NCBI GenBank assembly: GCA_963924555.1
Contig: OZ004582.1
Coordinates: 682,001-746,000, forward strand
Source of the DNA: Crambe crambe
Lineage: Eukaryota > Porifera > Demospongiae > Poecilosclerida > Crambeidae
DNA: 64,000 nt
Direction of reading: 5' to 3'
The notes below the pieces were generated by a model. The model did no database searches. It saw only the letters and a list, made by a program, of their open reading frames with translations, and was not told the DNA's origin. Below, piece after piece: positions 54,031 to 64,000 of this stretch; the stretch's first letter is position 1; the number at the start of each line of letters is the position of its first letter. The translations under genes were made by a program, and so were the position numbers.

Positions 54031-54482
54031 TATATGTAGGGATTGTTGGCTGGATATACGGTCATCCCTACATCTTTTTTTCATTTCACGAAATGCTTTT
54101 TCCCTTACTTGTAATATTGTGAATGTTCAAGAACACACTCCAACACCTAAAGCCTGCATTAAAATTGTCCAGTGTTCAATAATCATCCAGCACACCTCCA
54201 TATATTCCCAGATATGACTCTTTAAAAGCTGGATTTTGCAGACTAGTTTGAGTAACGATCACATTACACACCTTACCAGCAGTATGTGCTATGCATGTTT
54301 ACCTTGGTTTAGGCTTGGATAGACATAATCTGAAGTTACCTGACGTATATGTAGAGATTGTTGGCTGGATATACAGAACAAAGATTGATCCCATTTCCAT
54401 CCTTCTTGTTTCCTTACTTTTTTGAGCAGTGGTCATCCCTACATCTTTTTTTCATTTCACGAAATGCTTTTTCCCTTACTTG
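54031..54482. repeat. Pair of ~82-bp direct repeats, second copy split by 56 bp
   Basis: Copy 1 is 54031-54112. Copy 2 is 54345-54374 plus 54431-54482, including an exact 51-bp match (TCATCCCTACATCTTTTTTT...). The 56-bp insert in copy 2 ends TTTTTTGAGCAG. Confidence 0.8.
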
Positions 54483-54950
54483 TTCCTGGTCTTTTTCCTC
54501 TCTTTTATGGTTTTAGCTATGATTAGAGTTCATTCTTCTATGTGTATGCAGGGACAGATGAAAGAAGTTCTCCAATAGCATACCAGCCCAATCATTTATC
54601 GAGTCAAGGTGTTGTGTTGTTGAGCCATACTTGGAGGTCGAAGATGCTGAAATAGAGTCTACCGTGGTGAATCTAAATCCCCGAATCGATACAGTAGTCT
54701 ATCTAGCTAGAGACAGCTGAGTAATATTATGATTTCGAATAATTGGATATTCAAATACATGCGCATGCATATTATAGAAAAGATGGCGTCAATTGAATTA
54801 GTCGAGTGCTGTGCTCCATAGTGTCTCCTTTTTCATCGACTCTTTCGAGGATCAACGAGTAGAAAAGATCGTAGTTGGTAGAATTTGGAGTGGATTTGTC
54901 CAGAAATCATGGCTGTAGCTTGAGTGGTTCGAGAGATATGGTTGTCTAAG

Positions 54951-54979
54951 AATAATAATAATAATAATAATAATAATAG
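54951..54979. repeat. (AAT)n microsatellite
   Basis: Nine to ten AAT units. Confidence 0.9.
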
Positions 54980-55176
54980 AGAAGAAGAAGAATATAGCGA
55001 TCTACCTGCTTGCCGTATTTCTGAAACGGTAAGCTCCCTGGTCCTGAAACTTGGTCTGCACATTGTAGTAGGCTCTAGTAGGCTGGATAATCATTCACAG
55101 TAGCTTTTGTTAGGTCTAATTTCACTTTAGTATTAGTCTATAGGTGGCGCGCGCGGCCGTCCGAGTCATCCCTACA

Positions 55177-55203
55177 TAGAGAGTGCTACCGCACTCTCTG
55201 ATT
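55177..55203. repeat. 27-bp hairpin-forming repeat, copy 1
   Basis: AGAGAGTGC TACC GCACTCTCT is a near-perfect stem-loop, followed by GATT. An identical 27-bp copy is at 61091-61117 in the same orientation. Confidence 0.8.
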
Positions 55204-56391
55204 ATTATAACACAATATGATTAGACACAGCTGCCACAGGACCAGAGTGAAAGCAGCTTGGTAAAAAAACAATAACGCTGTTATTGTGTACTATCAGGAG
55301 GAAAATTCTGACCCCAAACTCATAAAGTTCTGTCTAGTGGGTGTGGCTGCAAGTTGTACAGTGGGTCGCCATGTTACATGCGCTTTTCCATGCGCAGGAC
55401 AAGGAAAGAAAGTGTGAAACAGCTATTGCATGATGAAATTAATTCTTCTAAGGGCGCTTTATACCCTTTTTTTACACTGAGGTAAATAGGAAAGGTCATC
55501 TTCAACTTCTTCGGTTGCACAGTGGGCACATATAAGAACAAAATTGCATTAGTAATAAAATTTCTCAATATGGTCATAACATTTATGATCTTTCACACAT
55601 ACATTCTTCCCGAAAGTTCCACCTCATCAAAGGAGTGTATCCAAGAACACTTTCGGCTGATTTAGGGTTGTTCTTCAGTGATGACATTGATTCTTGATTA
55701 GAGTAGTATTTTTTCTTTCATAACTCCAGAATACTTACCTCCTGCAGTCAGCACAGTTTTCATCTGGTTGTTATACAGAAATGACTGCGGTATAATCCTT
55801 TACCTTTAACTCGACATATTCAAAAATAGCACGTCAGCTTTCAACCTACAACAAGGCAGACATTTTTATGCCCTGCCCCATATACGTGACATTAGAAACA
55901 GCCCCTGTAATGTACCAGGGTTCTTAGTGATCAAACTTATTCTTCTGACTGCAGCTCTTTCAGCTTTCGTTTGATGCAGCATGAGCTCACACGCTGTGCC
56001 TTGATAGTTTTCAGATTGTGATACAAAAATTAACACAACACATGGTGCAACAGCGCCGCACAATAATGATAACCAGCTAGGATGAACATGCGCAATAATT
56101 ACATATAGTAATACAGTCCAAAATTCAAGTTACTACATTCCTCCCTCACCAAGTCCGATGGTCATAGCGAATAGGAGGTTCTCTTTAAAAAAAAATATTT
56201 ATTTCGAAAAGGGGGTTCGATCGAACCCCCCGGGCTATGGGCCTGCCTTGGGTACTGGACATCCACATGGCATTTCCAGAGTCATCTATAGGTCAAGGGT
56301 CCTAACTGCTGCACAATTACTCCCAGAATCCAGATCTGAAGTTGTTAGCCATTATAGACTGTCCTAGATACAACACTCTTGGCCGGGCATG
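55204..56391. other. No gene recognised
   Basis: Contains a perfect 20-bp palindrome, GGGGGTTCGATCGAACCCCC, at 56211-56230. ORFs at 55374-55577 and 55866-56063 have no recognisable features. Confidence 0.4.
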
Positions 56392-56532
56392 TCAGTCGTG
56401 CCCATCTTTCTGATGCCAGGTGACACTCTTTCGTATGTCCATCCGATGAGCCTGGTTAAGTCCATCTCCCTTTCCTGCTTCCTTGAAACTCCTCACCAAC
56501 CGTTCAGCTTCCCCATTGTGGTAAGGTGATAT
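56392..56532 (-). pseudogene. Gypsy integrase fragment around the catalytic Glu
   Basis: The minus strand reads 'ISPYHNGEAERLVRSFKEAG' and then about 25 residues to a stop. The first part matches the third-motif block of Ty3/Gypsy integrases (xPYHPxxNGxAERxVxxFK) with a two- or three-residue deletion. No first or second Asp block was found upstream. Confidence 0.55.
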
Positions 56533-58825
56533 AAGCTTGTCTCAACTATCTTTGAGAAGTTTGCAACGGTGTACTTAAAATGTTGTGAAGATATGGCTTT
56601 CTTCCTCTCAAACAGCTGGTGCAAAGATTGAAATGATGTCATTGTGTAATACTGGCGCACGTAACAATTTATGGAGTATCGTGGGGCGTGTATAAACTTC
56701 AGACTGTGACAGATCTGTGTACGCAAAGCAAGGCAGACTATGATGTCATGCGTACACGTGGCTGGTTTGCCTGCTGTTCTTTTTTTGCCAGCTAAAGGAT
56801 GAAAGTGATTACTCCTGTAGCTAGGCTTAACTGCAATGAAGAACTCATGTTTACTGATGTTTTGAAGTATTTCAAGCAAAATACAAATCTTAAACTCATA
56901 AGTATATCTTTACTTAATCCAGAATGATATTAGCAAGGATAAATTTAAAACTGATAGCTAGTGTTTTTTTGTTGTTGTTTTTTTCGAAGTGAGCTTGCTT
57001 AACTTCTCATACCTTAATCTGTAAGTGGACGGTTATCGCTGCTACCAGAATGGGACCAAATTGATAGGAGATGAAAGTATTGCTATAAACTTCCTCATGG
57101 ACATTCCAAATTAATAAAACTCATCGTACATATCCCTGTTCTAACCTGTTGCTGATCTACCAGCTAATGTGTATCACATAATTCATTTACAGCAGAAGGA
57201 ACGCCAAAAATCTCTAACCTGCATGAGTTGGCTTATGATTTGGGTGAAGATGACCAGACCTGGTTATTGTTTGTGGTACTGAAAGCTTGAATTAATTTTG
57301 CAACCACAATTTGAATCTATACAGTTACTTTCCTACTCGTCCCCAGTACTGTTTCGACATACTTTTTTTTCGCCAACACCCGTCATTCCTTCCCTATTCC
57401 TCATTTGAAAGGAAGTTCCAAGCATGCCATGAGGAATTTATGCACAAGGCTCTAATAATGACTGATGATGAAGTTGGTATACACAAAATAAATGCTGCGT
57501 TTTATCATTATAGAGTTTGATTTTAATACATGCAGGCAATCGACCCAAACCTATTCATACCATCAATGCAGTCAAACTTAAGAAACATAGAGCCAGTCAT
57601 GCAGAAATTCCAGCATACATTTGTGATTTGCTAAATGAAAGCAGTTTGAGCTGAAGGTTTTCAAAATGAAAGTGGAGCCAATCTTTTGAGCAGTATTTCA
57701 TGAGTGAGATGCATCCAGAGGTAATTATTATGACCACAACTTAGTAGGATAAAGGGTTCGAGAACCAGGCTCTGCAGGTGCTATATCTACTTGAAAGTAG
57801 CGATGAATACTAAACAACTCCAGACACACACACACACACCACACTTTAAAAAACCTATACCATTTTTTCACATGCAGCAAAAAAAGCAAAAGGGAAGCAG
57901 AAAAGGTACATAGATGTGGTATAATAGTAATTTCTTTCAACCTTTGAATTTAAGATTTAATTAGCAGCCAGTACAAAGTGTCAGTCTCTCTCTCTCTCTC
58001 TCTCTCCCCCCAGGCTCTAGCAATATAAACCAAATAGAAGCTTCGTGGGTTTTTACATACTGGCGTGAAAGTTGGCATACTTATAGAACATGATCCTAAG
58101 AGTAATTTCAGAAGTGGAGCCACCTTAGATTTAACCTTTGGTGAATTCTAAGTTCGTAAAATTGCATTTCTCTACCCATGGTTAGATGGTTACATGGCAG
58201 TTTTCAGTTGCATTGTTCACCACCACTACATTAGCACAAAGCAGTACATTCCAGGGCCGCTTTCTTGACATTTGCACTGGCTTCTGCATCTTTCTAGCAG
58301 CCACAGCACATTCAGGCAGTGTTGTCATATGGCTTCCAGCTGCTGGGATCAACCCATCCCGAATATTGCCCCAGTAATGTCCATCATGGTACAGAACCCT
58401 TTTAATATGCTCCAGGGCTGCTCTGGTAGGAGGAATGGCTCAATCAACCTTTCTTTGTGAACAAGTGCTCATCTATGCTCACCAGAGTACTGGTACGGGA
58501 TTGTAAACCATTCTAGCATAACTAATAGGCAGAGCCTGGGACTTATTGGGCCCAAGGGATGCTCTAAACCATTTATGCTAACTAGCTAATTCTCCAGAAG
58601 CTTAGGAGATCAGCTTTGGTTCCCTGTCTCAATTATGCTTGATTTTCATGACGGGAAACCATCTCATATGTACTTGGATCAGTGGTAGGCACATGCCCAC
58701 CCCCCCCCCCCCCCCCCACTTTTTTGATGTGGCCACTTATAAGAATTACACTGGTCACGTCCATGACAGTTTGCAAGTTAGCTGCAAAGGACGATGGATA
58801 AAAAAGGTGCACAACGTGTTGAACT
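56533..58825. other. No gene established
   Basis: Short exon-like stretches occur near 57195-57290 ('GTPKISNLHELAYDLGEDDQ') and 57538-57652 ('NRPKPIHTINAVKLKKHRAS') but cannot be assigned. A poly(C) tract is at 58701-58717. Confidence 0.35.
57984..58007. repeat. (TC)n microsatellite
   Basis: About 24 bp of TC repeats. Confidence 0.9.
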
Positions 58826-59330
58826 TACTGCTTCAAGAAAATCAGCCCTCACTTCATCAAAATATTCAATAATATTTTTTCTTTTGCTCTTCTTTTGACA
58901 AAGCCCATTCTGTTCAGAAGTGCTGCTAGAGGTATCATACTAAATGTTAACCAAACATTACTAGAGGCCATATTGTATTATCTAAGGATTGGACAAAGTC
59001 CCCCAAGATTATGGCAGAGTTCACTGGCTAGCAGTGGACTTTCTAGGCAAATTTTCACTAGCTTTTCTTTTTCGAGAGCTCACGGAGATAAGCCTTCTTG
59101 TAGTCATTCACAGTGCTTTGTTTGACATTCTTCTTCAGTACTTCAGAAAAATACTTCACCGCTGCTGCATCTCTATTCTCACTCGCATACTTGCCTATTT
59201 TGGCTTTCGTCACTTCGTCCATTTTGAGCTTCTTGGTGATACGTCTTACAGCTGTATTGGCCGCTTCAATAGGGTTTGCCAAAACTATCAGCCGATTTAA
59301 AGTAGCGATAAAGCACCAGAGTGAATGTTG
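58826..59330 (-). pseudogene. Tigger/CENP-B-like transposase, N-terminal part
   Basis: Minus-strand frame 'AVRRITKKLKMDEVTKAKIG' then 'KYASENRDAAAVKYFSEVL' and 'VKQSTVNDYKKAYLRELSKK' resembles the N-terminal DNA-binding region of invertebrate Tigger/pogo-like proteins (AKIGRYASENG...ESTxRxxKxxYL pattern). Beyond a frameshift, 'LLNRMGFVKRRA' and then 'FDEVRADFLEAV' correspond to the segment that precedes the DDE domain in that family. The DDE domain itself is absent. Confidence 0.6.
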
Positions 59331-59984
59331 AGATCGATCGAGAACTGAACTGACTCTGTACACGTGGCTACACGGCGGTAAAAAATTTCATTATTCGATA
59401 GAAAATTTTTCGATAGACTGATTACCGAAATTACCGAATTTTTATCCCCACCGAAAAAAACCCCGCCGTACGGTAGATGATCACTAGTCTGCTCACTTTA
59501 TCATGCCAGTACTTACAAAAGAGGAAGATTAAAAAAAGGTTATGTTATGTAATAGCTAATTACAAACACTGTGAATAAATCATGACAGTGTCATAATGAT
59601 CACAGTTTAGTCAGAGTCACTTTCGTAATCATCTCCATTATTGCCTTCATTTTCTGCTGTATCAGGAGTTGCAACAACATTAGAATTTACCATCCATACG
59701 GGAATATTAGATGGTGCAGTCTTGATACTTTCTGTATGACCTAGTGATTTTTCATGTTTAGACTTAAAGCGTTATTCCAGTTTGTCAGGTGTGACATACT
59801 TCCAGCTTTTCATTTCCCTTGATTTAACCATCTTTGCACGTCTCTCGAAAAGCTATGGAAATAAAAATAATTCAGCTAACTATGGGTGCTTAGCTATGTG
59901 ACTCATTTACACCTTCTCATGCACCACACCTATGTAGGAAGGGGGTGTACCCACATGTTGGTGGGCACTGTTCACTGTGCTATA

Positions 59985-60641
59985 TGTGACCCGTTTTCCT
60001 AAACGCGCGTGAACATTATTGTCACAATAGGTGATTTTATATCACAGGTCAATATATTCAACAAAAATTTTTTTCTGTATAGATCAAAACTATGATCCTT
60101 GAACAAACTTCTGACCAAGTTTTGGAACTTAGACTAAGTAGAAAGGCTTCAAATGAAGCGTTAAAGTTAGCTAGTCAGCCATGAAACCTTCGTGCACGGA
60201 AAATCCAGCAGCTGAAAATCACCAGAACTAAGGTAGGCTTTCCAGCTTATACGCTTGGAAATATGAACTAACTAAACTTTCTACGCTATCTTTAGTACCT
60301 TGTTACTCTTTTCTAGGCTTTAGTTGGTACTTACTAGCGTCAGGAGGCGAGAAACTAGAGTCTCTCTAACTCTAGTTCGAGGCTCCGCCCACTTCAATTT
60401 GATAGTGCACGGGCGTGGCCGGAAATGATGTTCACGTTGCTTATTCAGCTTTTTCTCCAAAAAATTAAAACGCTAATGGACGCTACCTGGAGTTTTCTAA
60501 GAGCTGTTCCTCGGGCATCAAAGGACCAGAAGCTTTGAAAATTGCGCGATGGAGAGCCAAAGGGCCATAGATAACGGATATCAACAAATTAAAAAAATTT
60601 TTAGTGCCGCGTTATGCCGGATTTTCCTGTACCCGGTCACA
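59985..60641 (-). repeat. ~650-bp dispersed repeat, right copy (inverted)
   Basis: Ends TGTGACCCGTTTTCC and (read inward from the right) TGTGACCGGGTACAGGAAAA, flanked by TATA on each side (59981-59984 and 60642-60645). This looks like a complete non-autonomous element of about 657 bp with short TGTGACC-type inverted termini. By eye it is about 95% or more identical to the copy at 48836-49505, in opposite orientation and 10.5 kb away. Confidence 0.8.
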
Positions 60642-60645
60642 TATA

Positions 60646-61090
60646 CAGTTTGATAGATACTAGGAATATGCAAGCATGCATACTCAGTTTACCCAAGGAA
60701 AGAAATTACGTTAGGACATAATTATATACTAATAGAAATTTTCCAGCCAACTCCCTAATATGGGGTTCATGCTGCACGCTCGCCCTAATTACTTGCTCGT
60801 TGTTGTCGAGATCGAATCCGGACCTTCCTTTGAACAGCACTTGATCTCATAGCTCTACTTTCTGGAAGAGTCTTACGATATATCCTAACACCATCTGATA
60901 TGAATAATCACTAAAAAAAAACTTTCAATTTGCCTGCGACTAAACTTCCAAGAACGAAAGGTCAATTTTAGAACTCGTTTTTTTCTTATGTTAGCGAATG
61001 AATTTTTGGCTTTTGAACATTCTCCTCTCTTCTTTGTAGATATAATAATTCACTGTAGCCTTCTGAAAACCTGTAGAGTAAGGGTAGAAG
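60646..61090. other. No feature recognised
   Basis: Unique AT-rich sequence. Confidence 0.4.
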
Positions 61091-61117
61091 TAGAGAGTGC
61101 TACCGCACTCTCTGATT
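61091..61117. repeat. 27-bp hairpin-forming repeat, copy 2
   Basis: Identical to 55177-55203. It lies 31 bp upstream of an ATG. Confidence 0.8.
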
Positions 61118-61147
61118 TGGTTTACTAGTGTCTGATTTATCAGATTA

Positions 61148-61435
61148 ATGCAGACTGCTAAGCGTCGCCGCCGATCAAGATATGTTTGCAGCCATTGTCT
61201 TACTCATACAGCCTACAAACGTCAACAAGAACTTCCAGAAATTTATTGCCCTGCATGCAGAAATCAAGATAGTTCAAATTCCAATACTGATAGCACATTT
61301 GACATATCGAACAGTGATTCAGCGCTAATGCATGAGCATCAAAAACCAAGATATTTTACTAATGAGTCAACTGTACAGTCCAAGATAATTTCTTGGAGAG
61401 CAAATATTCATAGGGCTAGGGCTAAACAAAATTAA
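61148..61435 (+). CDS. Small zinc-ribbon-like ORF
   Basis: A 95-codon ORF from ATG. A basic start ('KRRRRSRY') leads to CxxC ('VCSHCLTH') and a second CxxC ('IYCPACRNQD'), then a Ser/Asn/Asp-rich linker and a basic end. Paired CxxC motifs 18-20 residues apart suggest a zinc ribbon, such as often begins transposon proteins. No homologue recognised and no exons found downstream. It could be a fragment. Confidence 0.4.
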   Translation: MQTAKRRRRSRYVCSHCLTHTAYKRQQELPEIYCPACRNQDSSNSNTDSTFDISNSDSALMHEHQKPRYFTNESTVQSKIISWRANIHRARAKQN

Positions 61436-61790
61436 TACGTAATACAGCTTTTGCTTTTGAAGATGACATGTACCAGACTCGCTCTCTCTCTTTGTCCCAG
61501 AGTGCAGATCTGAGTGAAAAAAGAAAATGGTCAGTCTATTTTACCAAACTGGATTACTGGTCCTTCTTGATGTATTTTGTGAAGCAAAAAAAGTTTAATT
61601 CCTCTGGGCTTGTGATCACCATTGTACCATGGATATTGTAGCATAAAATATTTGCCATCGGCTTGAGTCCTTTACCTCAGCCTTAATGCCTGCCACTTCC
61701 ATCAGAGCAACATTGGGATGAAATATTTCATGGTTATAGCCCTTTTTTGTTGAAATTAATGTCAGTTTGAATATGCCACGTAGCTCATGT
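61436..61790. other. No feature recognised
   Basis: Only short AT-rich sequence and a CTCTCTCT patch. Confidence 0.4.
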
Positions 61791-61799
61791 TTCCATTTT

Positions 61800-62015
61800 C
61801 GATTGTCCGACTGTCAGTTTGTTAATGGATTGTTCGCAATGGTTATAGCCTTTTTGTTGAATGGCAGTCTAAATTGCTATGGCTGATGTTTCCATTTCTG
61901 ATTTGCAAGTTTGGCAGTCTAACTAGCTGTAACTGTTGTGTTTCCAGCCATTCCAACTGTACACTGATGTTTCCAGTCTTAGCAAAAACCACCTTATAAT
62001 TAACTTTTATCAGCT
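61800..62015. repeat. Dispersed repeat family B, copy 2
   Basis: Shares ordered blocks with 42590-42860 (TGGCAGTCTAAAT, GCTGATGTTTCCATTTCTGA, AGCCATTCCAACTGTA, ACCTTATAATT). Confidence 0.65.
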
Positions 62016-62586
62016 GGAACCATATTACAGAAGCACTACACCAATGCGCAGGGTTACTGCAGGCACTCTTGTAAATTGCCCATAACATTACCATCTGAAT
62101 TTTTGGTAAGTTCAACATTCTCAAAGAACATTTGTTACTTATGTCATAAATCTTCTGTGAGCACTAATAGTATACTGGAATGTGTTTGACCTTCAGTTTC
62201 AAATCTATACAATCCTTCCAGGAATAACTGAGACATGTCATCCGTTAGCTTCTCGTCAGCGCATAGTGGACACTAAGTTTTACTTCTATAATAACATACG
62301 TTCTTGTGTTATGAATGCGAAATATGCTAAGATCACTCTTCTTTCTTTCTCACTTGTCTATTTCATTCTTCACGGTAGGATATATGTAAAACTTGAAGGT
62401 GTTGTTCTTAATTTTGTTTAAAATCAGAATACAACAGGCGTCACTAATACCCTTCATTATCTGGCGATGTGCCAGCGATAACAAAGTTAGTGAGGCTAAG
62501 AAATCATGTCCACTTTGACATAGTGTCACCCAGGTACAAGAACATGGGCTCAATTTTCTGCGCTTGATTTTGAAACCTACATAATG

Positions 62587-62617
62587 CACAACACACACAC
62601 ACACACACACACACACA
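62587..62617. repeat. (CA)n microsatellite
   Basis: About 31 bp of AC repeat. It falls inside the minus-strand ORF at 62350-62784 and makes the 'VCVCVCVCV' run in that frame. Confidence 0.9.
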
Positions 62618-62619
62618 AT

Positions 62620-62830
62620 AGTGTTATCACAGTAATTACAGACCCGAGTATCCTCATCATCACATGAAGAATCTTTATCATTGAGAATGACCGTGTTCCT
62701 TAACATGACTTGAAAAATTTGGTCTCTCTCTTCATCACTCGCCACTCTGCTAGGTTCATTGAACAAATCGACAGTAAAAACCAATTCCTTGATTACGCAA
62801 GTCTGCAGGAATTTTTCGATAGCTGAACTC
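62620..62830 (-). CDS. Possible coding exon of unknown product
   Basis: The minus strand is open from about 62830: 'AIEKFLQTCVIKELVFTVDL', 'FNEPSRVASDEERDQIFQVM' and an acidic 'NDKDSSCDDEDTRVCNYCDN', before running into the CA repeat. An AGGAG/TTCAG boundary near 62830 could be an acceptor. I cannot name the family. Confidence 0.3.
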
Positions 62831-62849
62831 CTTGCGTTAATTCTGAATG

Positions 62850-64000
62850 AAGTAACATGTCAGCACCTTCAATGTATGTATGCACAAGGAAATTGAATTG
62901 GTAAAGGGTCATCATCAACTGCAAACTCTAACTTTAAAGTGGCCGCAAGAAGGTTGAAAAAATACCCCCTCGATGTAATCAAGCCAGCCAGAAGCACATC
63001 CCAAAAGCACAGAAATTTCTACTAGGCCCGGTCAATCCCTAAACATACTGAAAAGGGCAGAGGCCGAGCAGGATGAGACAGATGTGACATCCATGTTGAA
63101 ACAACACCCCCACACAGCACGGACAAACTCGAAGCGTCATGTGACATGTGAGCTTGTTGGGTGTGCACAAGCACGCATAATCAATTATTGCTTGGGGTGT
63201 AAAAAAATACTATAGGGTGCCACAATCGGATTGGTCAATGCATCTCATAATCAGCACAAAAATATTATAGGCCACAATGGATCCATATACTTAGCACAAA
63301 TGCATGTACTGTTCAGAAGAGACTTACAGATACCACTTAGGGTCATCATCAAGTGGCTGAAAAAACACTCCCTTCCCATGAAACAGACAATTATCAAAGT
63401 AAACCACGACTGATAAATCTTTAGGCACTTTATGGGTCTTCCCATTATATACAGTCTTCCATTATCCTTCCAAGTGAAGGCTCAAACTATAGAAGGCTTG
63501 CTAATACCAGAGCATTTCACTTTTCTGAGGGAATGGGATAGTCTTTTATATGTATGTAGCTGAATGCAGTGTGGTTCTATTTCTCTCCTCCTTTGTGATC
63601 GCTGTGTTGCCTGGTAGTACTACAGCCAGAGCTTGTGGCCACAGGTACCTCATTAGTGACCACAAAGTACCCCATTGCAGCTACCCTTCTACACCAGGAC
63701 CACAGCAGGGTAACCTTTTTTTTGACTCATTTTACTACAGGGTAACTTTTTTTTTGAGCTGTACCGTATGTACAGTAGTGTGATATGATAACATGTCATA
63801 ACTCTTTTTTTTCTTACCGATGTAGGTTAGTTTTAACAAGATAGAGAGTAATAAATTCCCTTTCTTTGATACCATAACATCTGTTCATACCTTAAATATA
63901 GTAGTGGGTACTATAATTCATACCCACTTAGTCCAAACCACACACAACTTAGGATGTGGTTAGAGTACTCCTAGTAGTGCAATGTGAATGGTGCTTTAGG
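62850..64000. other. No gene recognised to the window end
   Basis: ORFs at 63231-63413 and 63550-63783 lack domains or splice support. Two similar TTTTTTTGA(C/G) patches occur at 63715-63755. Confidence 0.4.

Larger units (their letters stand above)
53562..55176. other. No gene established
   Basis: An ORF at 53849-54217 contains several Cys residues ('HNLLAHVQNCYRSCKYPIC', 'SNVCICRDCWLDI') but no known domain and overlaps the direct repeat. An (AAT)n microsatellite is at 54951-54979. Confidence 0.35.

Noticed and set aside
56493-56879. 128-codon minus-strand ORF
   Set aside because: It overlaps the Gypsy integrase fragment in another frame and has no recognisable domain.
58639-58872. ORF with a poly-proline run
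   Set aside because: The prolines are a poly(C) tract; no other support.
48836-60641. Polinton/Maverick element with ~650-bp TIRs
   Set aside because: The repeats start TGTGACC, not AG; the right copy has its own TATA flanks and both inner and outer ends; no polymerase B, packaging ATPase, protease or capsid gene lies between; older solo fragments of the repeat exist elsewhere in the window.
62350-62784. A single 144-codon protein with a Val-Cys repeat
   Set aside because: The repeat is the translated CA microsatellite. Only the part before it was kept as a possible exon.

Overview
This is a window of invertebrate nuclear DNA. A sponge (Porifera, probably a demosponge) is the best guess. 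The evidence is AT-rich sequence, very small GT-AG introns where I could place them (44 to 111 bp), no bacterial-style gene packing, and a repeat mix typical of basal metazoans. The species call is inference. I found no convincing rRNA, tRNA or CRISPR array. The window is mainly a transposon graveyard with one good candidate cellular or orphan gene.

Layout. 1-3.6 kb: edge fragment, unrecognised gene debris, a LINE RT remnant. 3.6-6.9 kb: a four-exon gene for a coiled-coil/Ser-rich protein, then the start of an IS630/Tc1-type transposase. 7-10 kb: a MITE, a short terminal exon, transposase scraps, a small hAT-like element, a fold-back repeat. 11.7-13.6 kb: decayed gene of a RAG1-like (N-RAG-TP-like) transposon. 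13.9-14.3 kb: a complete 440-bp LTR element (TRIM type). 15.6-19.4 kb: three adjacent decayed genes (putative-integrase transposase, HECT-domain protein, KDZ-like transposase with chromodomain). 19.5-21.2 kb: a 91-bp minisatellite. 21.2-25.4 kb: two internally deleted Gypsy elements in opposite orientation. 26-29.5 kb: degenerate tandem and dispersed repeats and a protein-kinase fragment. 30.2-31.7 kb: hAT. 33-34.7 kb: DUF7869-like transposase. 35.6-37.7 kb: a two-gene Tc1/mariner-type element with TA-flanked inverted repeats. 37.8-40.4 kb: DIRS-like element. 40.9-45.5 kb: hAT fragments around a broken NYN-domain gene. 45.9-50.8 kb: a Gypsy 5' end, then a transposase-like gene split by two nested insertions, one with a palindromic 6-bp target duplication. 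51.2-52.3 kb: second RAG1-like copy with C2-HC, RING and TRAF-type zinc modules. 53-64 kb: small elements, microsatellites, a Tigger-like fragment, and the inverted partner of a ~650-bp repeat.

Almost every coding segment is frameshifted, truncated or internally deleted, so few of these genes can act together now. What they preserve is a layered insertion history and several element architectures worth following: the RAG1-like zinc modules in a probable non-deuterostome, the two-gene Tc1-type element, and the nested insertion near 47-49 kb. Family names rest on motif recognition by eye. No database search was run.
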